NCBI RefSeq assembly: GCF_900109295.1
Contig: NZ_FOIZ01000001.1
Coordinates: forward strand, 2,108,001 to 2,172,000
From: Cognatiyoonia koreensis
GTDB taxonomy: Bacteria; Pseudomonadota; Alphaproteobacteria; Rhodobacterales; Rhodobacteraceae
Reading direction: 5' to 3'
Length of the DNA stretch: 64,000 nucleotides
Position numbers and translations under genes: made by a program. Under the pieces are notes generated by a model. That model was not told the origin of the DNA, searched no databases, and worked only from the letters and a program-made list of their open reading frames with translations. Positions 8,434-15,569 of this stretch are shown piece after piece. How positions within the stretch are numbered: position 1 is the stretch's first letter; the number at the start of each line of letters is the position of its first letter.

Positions 8434-8832
8434 ATGCTCAAAGGAATTGATATTCGCTACGCGACCCGTCCGTCGTCAGACGACAAAACCCTGATGGACC
8501 TGCGTCAGCAGCTCCGTCAAGAAGAAGACCGCCACCAGACTCTTCAGTTCAAATTGAATTTTCTGGGCGACCGCCTTCAGGCCGCGCTTGATGCGGGACG
8601 GGCGGATAATGCGGCGGAAGCGGCCAAAATGTTTGCCCGCCTGAAGGAAGACCTTGCGATCCGCTTCAAGATGATCGTCGATCTGAACCGTGAAATTGCG
8701 ACACTTGACCCCCGCCCCAAGGCGAAAGCCCCTGAACTGACGCCGCGTGATCCCGAAAAGGACGATGCGCTGATCTCTCGTGTTTTGTCGCGGATTGAAA
8801 ATCTCACCCAATCAAAGGCCCTCCCATGCTGA
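8434..8832 (+). CDS. Short PspA-like coiled-coil protein
   Basis: A 132-residue, highly charged helical protein. Its central part (EEDRHQTLQFKLNFLGDRLQ onward) lines up by eye with the middle of the next gene's product, including AALDAGRADNAAEAAK against AALDDGREDMATQAAK, and its end ALISRVLSRIE matches ELIARVLGRDD. It therefore looks like a shortened paralogue of the PspA/IM30-like neighbour, lacking the N-terminal amphipathic part and much of the coiled coil. AAGGAA at 8421-8426 supports the start at 8434. First gene of the probable TetR-controlled operon. It could act as a partner or modulator of the longer protein; that is inference. Confidence 0.75.
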   Translation: MLKGIDIRYATRPSSDDKTLMDLRQQLRQEEDRHQTLQFKLNFLGDRLQAALDAGRADNAAEAAKMFARLKEDLAIRFKMIVDLNREIATLDPRPKAKAPELTPRDPEKDDALISRVLSRIENLTQSKALPC

Positions 8833-8852
8833 CCCAACAAAGGACAATTCCC

Positions 8853-9533
8853 ATGTTCAAGACTCTCGCCACGTTGATCCATGGTGCCAACGCTCGCGGC
8901 GAAGACCGCATCCGCGACGCTTTTGCAATCGAATTGATCGACCAGAAAATCCGCGAGGCCGAAGGCAGTCTGAAGGTTGCCAAGGCGACGCTGGCCAGCC
9001 TTATCCAGCGACAGCGCGCCGAAGAAAACATGCGCGTCACGCTGCAAAAAAAGGTGGACGATCTGATGGGCCGCGCAGAAGCCGCGCTTGACGACGGGCG
9101 CGAGGACATGGCGACGCAAGCGGCAAAAGCCATTGCGTCGATGGAAAACGAACTGGCGGTCAGAAACGAAACCCTGAACCGCCTCGATCAAAAAATCCTA
9201 CGGCTGCGGATGTCGATCGAGGCCGGACACCGCCGGATTATCGACCTCAAGCAAGGGGCGATCCAGGCCCGTGCCGTTCGCCGCGAACAGGACATCCAGT
9301 CGCGGATGAATGCGACGATCCGGTCCAGTTCCAGCGCGGAAGAGGCCGAGGAGCTTATCGCCCGCGTTCTGGGACGCGACGACCCGTTCGAGCAGGCCGA
9401 AATTCTGTCCGAGATCAACGACGGACTGGCACATGACGGTGTCACCAACCGCTTGGCTGACGCAGGTTATGGCGCGGCGACCCGATCGACGGCCGAAGAC
9501 GTTCTGGCACGTCTGAAATTGAAAACAAAGTAA
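8853..9533 (+). CDS. PspA/IM30 family envelope-stress protein
   Basis: A 226-residue protein that begins MFKTLATLIHGANARGEDRI, an amphipathic PspA-type N-terminal segment, and continues as a long coiled coil (about residues 30-165). The tail from about 170 is less regular. PspA/IM30 proteins assemble on the inner face of the cytoplasmic membrane and stabilise it under stress. AAAGGAC about seven bases upstream supports the start at 8853; an upstream in-frame ATG at 8826 has none. It is the second gene of the TetR-controlled operon and is followed by YiaAB. The usual PspF/PspBC partners are absent, so control seems to be through TetR instead. Confidence 0.8.
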   Translation: MFKTLATLIHGANARGEDRIRDAFAIELIDQKIREAEGSLKVAKATLASLIQRQRAEENMRVTLQKKVDDLMGRAEAALDDGREDMATQAAKAIASMENELAVRNETLNRLDQKILRLRMSIEAGHRRIIDLKQGAIQARAVRREQDIQSRMNATIRSSSSAEEAEELIARVLGRDDPFEQAEILSEINDGLAHDGVTNRLADAGYGAATRSTAEDVLARLKLKTK

Positions 9534-9557
9534 CGACAATACCTTAGGAGACCTCCC

Positions 9558-9842
9558 ATGCATAACAACTTCCGCTCTGACAACGCACTTATCATGTTCT
9601 TCAACGGGGCCGCCGTTCTGGTTGCCTATGGCATGCTCGCGCTGTCGCTTTACATGTCGCCCGATGTGCCACTTTCGACGAAGGGCTATTGGGGGATCGG
9701 TATTTTGCTTCTGACACTCGCGCTCGTGAACTTCGTCAAATACCGCTTTGACGACCGGCTGTCCGAAGATCGGATCCAGCGCCTTGAAGACGCAAAGAAC
9801 GAACGCCTTCTGTCTGAATATGTCGGTGGCGATCAGGACTGA
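9558..9842 (+). CDS. YiaAB two-helix domain membrane protein
   Basis: A 94-residue inner-membrane protein with two transmembrane helices (about residues 12-32 and 44-62) joined by the short loop MSPDVPLSTKGYW, the hallmark arrangement of the YiaA/YiaB family, followed by a charged cytoplasmic tail FDDRLSEDRIQRLEDAKNE that may form a short coiled coil. The role of YiaAB is not well established. It is the last gene of the TetR/PspA module; TTAGGAGACCTCCC just before the ATG contains a good ribosome site. A strong hairpin terminator follows. Confidence 0.8.
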   Translation: MHNNFRSDNALIMFFNGAAVLVAYGMLALSLYMSPDVPLSTKGYWGIGILLLTLALVNFVKYRFDDRLSEDRIQRLEDAKNERLLSEYVGGDQD

Positions 9843-9897
9843 CCACGCCCTATCTGCGCGGCCATATCTCCCCAATGTGTCCCTTGTGCCTCGCAGG

Positions 9898-9939
9898 CCC
9901 GCCCCCGGAAGTTCCCCCGGGGGCGGGCAATTCTCTTTC
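9898..9939 (+). terminator. Rho-independent-like terminator after the YiaAB gene
   Basis: A perfect 12-base-pair stem (9898-9909 with 9918-9929) with an 8-base loop, followed by AATTCTCTTT. The U-tract is interrupted but the stem is very GC-rich. It closes the TetR/PspA/YiaAB unit before the plsC-like gene. Confidence 0.75.
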
Positions 9940-9971
9940 CAAGTGCATGAAATCAAGGCAAACTCTGCTGT

Positions 9972-10616
9972 ATGAAAAAGATCCTGCGCCGCGTTGCGGC
10001 TGATATCGTCGGAAACCTGCTGCGCCTGTTTGCACGCTTTATCACCGCTGTGCGCCCTGTCTGGCAGGGGATCGAGCCGGTCCCGAAGCAGCGGGTCTAT
10101 TTCTCCAATCATACATCCAACGGCGATATGCCGATGATCTGGTCCTGTTTGCCACCCGCGTTGCGGCGCACTGTGCGGCCCGTTGCGGCGGCGGATTACT
10201 GGCTGAAAAACCCGATCCGCGCCTTTGTCGGCCCAGAGGTTTTCAACTGCGTGCTGGTCGATCGCCGACCAGAGGTGCAGGACAAGCCGATGGACAAGAT
10301 CCTTGCCGCACTGGATGAGGGATCATCGCTGATCATTTTCCCCGAAGGCAACAGGAACATGACCGAGGACCCGCTTTTGCCGTTCAAGGCGGGCCTTTAC
10401 AACATGGGTGTTGCGCGTCCCGACGTTGACCTTGTGCCGACATGGGTCGCCAACCTGAATTCGATCATGCCCAAAGGCGAGGTCATCCCCCTGCCCCTGA
10501 TCTGTACGGTAACCTTCGGCGAGCCGATCCATGTGAAGGACGGCGAAAGCAAGGATGATTTCCTGAAGCGTGCCGCCGAGGCCCTTTTGGCCCTGCGTCC
10601 GGAGGAGCCGACATGA
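9972..10616 (+). CDS. Lysophospholipid acyltransferase family protein (PlsC-like)
   Basis: A 214-residue acyltransferase. NHTSNGD is the catalytic H-x4-D box in the variant NHxxxxD form, FPEGNRNM is block III for glycerol-phosphate binding, and VPTWVANLN resembles block IV. This fits 1-acyl-sn-glycerol-3-phosphate acyltransferases and their relatives, acting on the cytoplasmic membrane. The stop overlaps the start of the CdsA-like gene (ATGA), so the two proteins probably work in sequence: phosphatidate formation, then CDP-diacylglycerol formation. It may be a secondary set beside the housekeeping plsC/cdsA. Confidence 0.85.
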   Translation: MKKILRRVAADIVGNLLRLFARFITAVRPVWQGIEPVPKQRVYFSNHTSNGDMPMIWSCLPPALRRTVRPVAAADYWLKNPIRAFVGPEVFNCVLVDRRPEVQDKPMDKILAALDEGSSLIIFPEGNRNMTEDPLLPFKAGLYNMGVARPDVDLVPTWVANLNSIMPKGEVIPLPLICTVTFGEPIHVKDGESKDDFLKRAAEALLALRPEEPT

Positions 10617-11557
10617 ACGAGACGACCAGTGACGTCCTGCTGCTGACATTAGGCAGCTTCGGGATCATGTTCGCGCTGACGTTCTTTGGGGAGGTGTTGC
10701 GCGCCCGCCAAACCGACGGGACAGCGAACCCGGTTCTGGATACCTACATGACGCGGGTCAACAGCTGGTGGGGTATGATTGCCTTTATCGGGCTGGCCCT
10801 GCTGATCGGCAAGATCGGCGTGATGATCCTGTTTGCCTTTGCGAGTTTCGCAGCACTGCGCGAGTTTCTGACGCTGACACACAAACGTCAGGCGGACCAT
10901 ATCAGCCTCGCGCTCGCCTTCTTCGCTGTTCTGCCGCTGCAGTATATCTTTGTTGCCATGGAATGGACCGGGCTGACGTCGATTTTCATCCCTGTCTACG
11001 CGTTTCTGATGTTGCCCATCGTCAGCGCGTTGCGTGGTGACTCGCACCGCTTTCTGATCCGCGTGGCTGAAACGCAATGGGCGCTGATGATCGCCGTGTT
11101 CTGCGTCAGCCACGTGCCCGCGTTGATGACCGTCGACATTCCCGGATACGGGGATCGGGCAATTTTGCTGGTCGCCTTTTTGACAATGGTCGTGCAGTTG
11201 GGCGATCTGCTGGAATACTTCTTCGGGCGGCGCATCGGCAAAACACGCATCGCGCCCGGACTGTCCCCCAAGACACTTGAAGGCATGGCCTGCGGAATCG
11301 CGTCCGCGGCCCTGATCGGGGGATTGCTGAGCTGGATCACACCTTTTGGTGTGGGCGGTGCCATGGTCATGGCAGCCGTTGCATCACTGGTAGGGATGCT
11401 GGGGAACCTTGTCTTCGCGGCGATCAAACGGGATCGTGGGGTCAAGGACTGGTCCCACCTGATCCCCGGACAAGGTGGATTCGTCGATCAACTGGACAGC
11501 GTCGTCTTCGCTGCCCCGATCTTTTATCATCTGGTGATGTTCTTCTGGGTGCCCTAG
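10613..11557 (+). CDS. Phosphatidate cytidylyltransferase-like membrane protein
   Basis: A 314-residue polytopic membrane protein with about eight helices. The C-terminal segment KRDRGVKDWSHLIPGQGGF followed by VDQLDSVVFAAPIFYH corresponds to the CdsA signature (family form S-x-x-K-R-x4-K-D-x5-P-G-H-G-G-x2-D-R-x-D), and it contains the conserved Lys/Asp positions, with Q in place of the usual H. CdsA makes CDP-diacylglycerol from CTP and phosphatidate. It overlaps the PlsC-like gene by four bases. Its TAG stop shares the four bases CTAG with the TAG stop of the convergent CAP gene. Confidence 0.8.
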   Translation: MNETTSDVLLLTLGSFGIMFALTFFGEVLRARQTDGTANPVLDTYMTRVNSWWGMIAFIGLALLIGKIGVMILFAFASFAALREFLTLTHKRQADHISLALAFFAVLPLQYIFVAMEWTGLTSIFIPVYAFLMLPIVSALRGDSHRFLIRVAETQWALMIAVFCVSHVPALMTVDIPGYGDRAILLVAFLTMVVQLGDLLEYFFGRRIGKTRIAPGLSPKTLEGMACGIASAALIGGLLSWITPFGVGGAMVMAAVASLVGMLGNLVFAAIKRDRGVKDWSHLIPGQGGFVDQLDSVVFAAPIFYHLVMFFWVP

Positions 11558-12069
11558 TCGCGCTCTGACGCCATGACCAACACCCAGCGCGTGCCTCGTC
11601 CGGAACCGGCCACGCCAAGCCCATATTCGTTCACAGTCTCTGCATTCAACAGGCGATTGTGTTCGGCAGAGTTGATCCATGTCACAAGTGCATCCGCTTC
11701 GGACGTCTGGCGACCGGCAAGATTTTCGCCCCACGAGCGCGGGTTGTAACCTGTTGCAACGATCCGGTCATATTCGTTTTCGCCGTCCGGATTCACGTGA
11801 CTGAAAAAACCGCGTTCAACCATATCGTCGGCATGGGCCTGCGCTGCCTGATCAAGCCGGGCGTCATATGTCACAGCCGGAATACCACGGGAATCGCGCA
11901 GCCCGTTCAGGATGCTGCCGAAACTTGCATCCTCCACCTTATCTACGGGAAGGTCTTCGATCCCATATGTCGATGGCGCACCGCGCGAGACAGAGTCATC
12001 AAGACCAATCGACGCCCCGCCACAGGCGGTCAGGGCAAGCATTGCCGGGATGGCGATCAGGTATTTCAT
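11554..12069 (-). CDS. CAP-domain (SCP-like) lipoprotein
   Basis: A 171-residue lipoprotein: MKYLIAIPAMLALTACGG is a signal peptide with the lipobox LTAC. The mature part is a CAP/SCP domain with LNGLRDSRGIP, AAQAHADDM, SHVNPDGENEYDR, WGENLAG and WINSAEHNRLLN, which supply the usual His/Glu/His cavity residues. The start at 12069 has AAGGACACGAC just upstream; the longer frame adds an unlikely basic extension. CAP proteins in bacteria are secreted and mostly of unknown activity. A second, similar gene lies just upstream on the same strand, which suggests tandem duplication. Confidence 0.85.
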   Translation of the reverse strand: MKYLIAIPAMLALTACGGASIGLDDSVSRGAPSTYGIEDLPVDKVEDASFGSILNGLRDSRGIPAVTYDARLDQAAQAHADDMVERGFFSHVNPDGENEYDRIVATGYNPRSWGENLAGRQTSEADALVTWINSAEHNRLLNAETVNEYGLGVAGSGRGTRWVLVMASERD

Positions 12070-12148
12070 GTCGTGTCCTTTTTTGGTCGGCAAAGCCCGG
12101 TCGCGGCCCCTGCCTGTCCATTTCGCGCGTACGCGGAGCGGCTGTTTT

Positions 12149-12673
12149 CTATTGTTCTGTGCCCAATACAAGAACCCAGCGGGTATCCTGTCCGTCACGG
12201 GCAAAGCCCAATCCGAATTCTTCGAAGTTCGGATCGATGTTGTTGCGCTGGTGTCCGGGCGAATTCACCCAGCCGTCCAGAACGCTTGTTTCTGTCTGGT
12301 AGCCGGCGGCGATGTTTTCACCAACGCGTCTGAAATTGTAACCGGCGGCCTGTACGCGTTGACCAACCGATGACCCGTTGAGACCGGTGTGCGAGAAGTA
12401 ATCGTTCTCGAGCATATCATCGGCGTGTCGCTGGGCGGCGGTGTTGAGTTGTGCATTGTAGGTCACATCATCGGCACCATTGTCACGACGCACGCCGTTC
12501 AGCAGATCGGCAAAGGAGGCATCCTGGGCCGTATCGGGAACCGGCGCAACGGCCGGGATCGTTGTAGTCGGGGATGCGAGCGATCCACCACTACTAACGA
12601 CGTTTTCGGAAATGCTTGTCCCACCACAGGCAGCCAACGTTGCGAGCAGAGCAACGGAATAGACGGGCTTCAT
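12149..12673 (-). CDS. CAP-domain (SCP-like) lipoprotein, second copy
   Basis: A 174-residue lipoprotein with a signal peptide ending in the lipobox LAAC (YSVALLATLAACGG). The CAP domain shows LLNGVRRDNGADDVTYNAQL, AAQRHADDM, YFSHTGLNGSSVGQR, VGENIAAGYQT and WVNSPGHQRNNIDPNF. It is clearly paralogous to the downstream gene but has diverged; the two are 79 bases apart and probably cotranscribed. AAAGG eight bases before the ATG fixes the start at 12673 rather than the GTG at 12682. Exported to the periplasm or outer membrane; activity unknown. Confidence 0.85.
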   Translation of the reverse strand: MKPVYSVALLATLAACGGTSISENVVSSGGSLASPTTTIPAVAPVPDTAQDASFADLLNGVRRDNGADDVTYNAQLNTAAQRHADDMLENDYFSHTGLNGSSVGQRVQAAGYNFRRVGENIAAGYQTETSVLDGWVNSPGHQRNNIDPNFEEFGLGFARDGQDTRWVLVLGTEQ

Positions 12674-13133
12674 CGACGACACCTTTCGATCATGTGCGGA
12701 ACTATCTCTGCGCTCCGCTGCGCCCCGTCGAACACCTAACTATGAGAAGCGGACAAGAAAGCGGCAGTTAGCCGTCAATGTCTGGGCAATTCGCAATAAG
12801 TCGCGCAAGAATCGCCACAATTGGACGTTCCAAATCGAACGGCACCGCAATTAAGTGGATTCGTGCCGATCATGGCATGGTGCCGATCACAGCATAACTT
12901 TTTCAAAGTACGCAGTAAGCTTTCCACGCTTGTCTTTTGATTACTGTACGTTCGGCGGACATTCCGCTGGCTATCTCAAAGCCCGGAGATGTGGTCAGCG
13001 GTGGCGTTCTTACAATGTGGTCTGTCTGCAAGTGTAGGGAATGGCGGTTATGAGCCCAGAGTGTCGGATGCTGCACATTGCACGAATGTCGGCTTCCTTT
13101 CGGTTGCGACCGGACCTGTGCTAAAGAACTGCC
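12674..13133. other. Intergenic stretch without a recognisable gene
   Basis: About 460 bases between the CAP lipoprotein start and the DUF1801 gene. Open frames here are short, on both strands, and none has a ribosome site with a family-like sequence. The promoter of the CAP pair must lie near 12690-12800. Nothing else was recognised. Confidence 0.6.
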
Positions 13134-13529
13134 ATGAAGCCAACCACCATTCAAGAGTTTCACAAGGCTCAATCATCTGCGGACAGGGCCATTTGCGACG
13201 CGCTGCGTGCGGTCATCGATGAAGCTCTTCCAGAGGCCGACTGCAAGATATGGCATGGCCATCCAGTGTGGTTCCTCAATGAAAACCCCGTAGTCGGTTA
13301 CAGCAAGCTCAAGGACTGTATACGTCTAATGTTCTGGAGTGGGGCGGATTTTGAAGAGCCGAAGTTAAAACTTGGGACTGGCAAGTTCAAAGATGCTTCA
13401 ATCCGCTACAAGGATTTAAACGAGATTGAGACTGCCGACTTGAGGCGATGGCTTTCAAAGAGCAGAGATATCCAGTGGGACTACAAGAATATTTACAAAC
13501 GTAACGGTCGACTGGAACGTCTTGCTTGA
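13134..13529 (+). CDS. DUF1801 domain-containing protein
   Basis: A 131-residue protein matching the DUF1801/YdhG-like fold: DALRAVIDEALPEADCKIWHGHPVWF, then ENPVVGYSKLKDCIRLMFWSG and a basic C-terminal part with DLNEIETADLRRWL. Members are small cytoplasmic proteins of unknown role, often in isolated single-gene contexts. Here it stands alone between two gene-poor spacers. The region is AT-richer than the flanking operons, in keeping with an accessory origin. Confidence 0.75.
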   Translation: MKPTTIQEFHKAQSSADRAICDALRAVIDEALPEADCKIWHGHPVWFLNENPVVGYSKLKDCIRLMFWSGADFEEPKLKLGTGKFKDASIRYKDLNEIETADLRRWLSKSRDIQWDYKNIYKRNGRLERLA

Positions 13530-13757
13530 ACCAATCCGACCTCGTGCTCCACTTAGCCGCCATTGCAAAGAACGCAGCGAACGGCAGCAAGGTCCCGCAC
13601 AGCCGCCCTTTGCTGCCAATCACCCCTCACTGGGAATGCTGCGCTGCGGCCCGTCTATGCGGACTTTCGATGAAGTCACCCAATTAGGTTCTGAATGAAT
13701 GCAAAGCTTGCGCGACGAAGTATGAATGCGCGGCGGCTGCGTGGACGGCTGCTTTCG

Positions 13758-14243
13758 TTAGGTGGTAACGGGCTTCGTATGAATGGTTGGCGCGATTGGC
13801 GTGCCATCATTCTCTGCCGCGTGGCGATCAAAAATCTTCACGTTTGGTGGTAACAGGGTCCCTGACCGGGCCTCAGAAACGAATATGTGCTTACTATTTT
13901 CCGGTCTGATCTTGATCGCATCGGGATTGACGAGCGTTCCAATGTAAACACCAATCTTGTCTGGCCACCGTTCAAAAGTCAGCGCCAGCTTGGTTCCGCA
14001 AGTCGAACAAAAGTGTACGTTTATATCCTTTCCGCTTCCATCGGACGGTTGTGTATAGACGTCGGGCTGAACAGGGCCGAAGTTGAAGCCTTGGCGGTCA
14101 AAAACGGGCTCAATCATTCGATCGGAACCTGTGGCGCGTTGACAAAACCTGCAGTAGCAAACCGTAATCCAAAGCGGCTTGCTACCTGTGTCGTAAGTGA
14201 CCTGCCCGCATAGACATCTGCCAATAAGACCCGTTGAAGTCAT
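13758..14243 (-). CDS. GFA family (glutathione-dependent formaldehyde-activating-like) zinc protein
   Basis: A 161-residue GFA/CENP-V fold protein. The zinc ligands are seen as RCLCGQVTYD, CYCRFCQRATGS and HFCSTCGTKLAL. True Gfa enzymes speed the formation of S-hydroxymethylglutathione, but most family members have no known reaction and the call should stay at family level. GAGGAG eleven to sixteen bases upstream of 14243 marks the start; the longer frame begins with TTG inside this ribosome site. The TAA stop lies in the sequence ACCTAAC. Confidence 0.8.
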   Translation of the reverse strand: MTSTGLIGRCLCGQVTYDTGSKPLWITVCYCRFCQRATGSDRMIEPVFDRQGFNFGPVQPDVYTQPSDGSGKDINVHFCSTCGTKLALTFERWPDKIGVYIGTLVNPDAIKIRPENSKHIFVSEARSGTLLPPNVKIFDRHAAENDGTPIAPTIHTKPVTT

Positions 14244-14288
14244 TTCTCTAAATCTCCTCAATTCGGTTTGATACTCGTGCGTGTGGTA

Positions 14289-14711
14289 CTACCCGCTGAC
14301 AACGTGCCCAGCCGCTTCCAAGAACTTCACTGCCTTTTTCTTGTCTGAGGCAGGGATTAGGACATGCTCGCCGTCGTAAGTGCAGACGACAAAAACACCG
14401 ATGCCATTGGTAGAAAGTGGCGTGATGAGTGATTGGACTATTCCGGCAGCATCAAATGGAAAAGAACCAATCGTGCGCAGGCAGGCCCAACCGTTTTCAG
14501 TTTCGATGTTTTCCGGAACGCGATCTTCGAGACAAACCAATGTTGTCTCGTCATCGGCGTGGACAAGTGCCCTAAAGCCTGGCCCTCTAAACCAGCTTGG
14601 AATGTCCACATTGGCTCTGAGTTTAGAGACAGCGTATCGTCCTGGCACAAATCGGATTTGTAATGTGTGAGCCAAAGATTGGTCCTCCGCAGTTAGACTG
14701 AAGAAGGACAT
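14289..14711 (-). CDS. ACT domain-containing protein
   Basis: About 140 residues. RFVPGRYAVSKLRANVDIPSWF, ERGW-like NGWACLRTIGSFPFDAAGIVQS and the C-terminal half IGVFVVCTYDGEHVLIPASDKKKA match the small stand-alone ACT proteins (paired ACT modules) that bind amino acids. The start is uncertain: the frame is open up to a TTG at 14801, and MSFFSLTAEDQSLAHTL at 14711 is chosen only because the homologous part begins shortly after it. Forty-five bases upstream of the GFA gene on the same strand, so possibly cotranscribed with it. Confidence 0.6.
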   Translation of the reverse strand: MSFFSLTAEDQSLAHTLQIRFVPGRYAVSKLRANVDIPSWFRGPGFRALVHADDETTLVCLEDRVPENIETENGWACLRTIGSFPFDAAGIVQSLITPLSTNGIGVFVVCTYDGEHVLIPASDKKKAVKFLEAAGHVVSG

Positions 14712-15569
14712 TCCCTGCAATGACGTAGAGCGTCGCAAGGGAGCTTCATCTTCCAAGATGATGACTTGCGCCAGATTAGGTCCTTCGGTCGGCAAAGCCA
14801 AGCCAACATTCGCGCAGAGCCAGCATACATTGCTTTGGACACATTATTGAAATGGGTGGAGCACACGCTCAGAGTATCTTTGGCCCTGTCCGTTCCACGA
14901 GTGCATGCGCATTTCAACGCGCCAGTGTGCGCGGATTGTCCGGGATTGATTGACGTCAATTGGTCTCATAGCAAGCGCATATGGCACCCGCTCGATGCGA
15001 AGAACCAGAGTAACACAAATCTACAAGAAAACTGGTAACCTGCGAGCCGTTCAACTTATACCCCGCCCCACCAAGATGGACAGCATAGTCCGTCAACTTG
15101 GGTGTGGAACCTGAAGATGCTTTGGCGATTGCTGACGCCGTTGCAATCTAGTTCCGACGGGTCGCCTGCGGTGGTAGCAATTGCGGCCGATCACCTGGCC
15201 GTCAAGATGCTGCAGACGCGAAATCCGGGCTTGGTCAAATTTACAGTCTGCTATGTCTGCTGCCTTTGAACTCAACTTGGCCAAGGTCCGCTTTCGGAGC
15301 GAGTTGGCCCGAAAACGTTTGTACTGGATTCGTCCTGATCGTTTGGTTTCTGGCAGTCAAAATCTCTCGATCCTTTAGGCAACAAGTGTTGCTTCATGTT
15401 TGGAAAAATCTTGGTTTGCGGCGAAGTGGCTGGACAGTTGCAAAGTCAGGTTGCTTCTAAACCAATCGCCACACTCAATTCTGGTGGCCTCATGGCAGCC
15501 ATGATAGAAATGAACATGTGCCTCTCCGGCGCACGCCAAACCTCCTGCGGAAATTACTGATGGTGCTCA
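14712..15569. other. Gene-poor stretch upstream of amylosucrase
   Basis: Around 860 bases with only short open frames (about 60-90 residues) on both strands, none with family-like sequence. The last 100 bases must hold the promoter of the amylosucrase gene. It may contain decayed gene remnants, but no homologous fragment could be named. Confidence 0.55.

Noticed and set aside
13740..13748. GTTAGGT at the end of the GFA gene as an integron attC core
   Set aside because: No partner core (RYYYAAC) with the needed spacing and palindromic middle was found, and no integrase is seen. Single seven-base matches occur by chance, for example near 7705.
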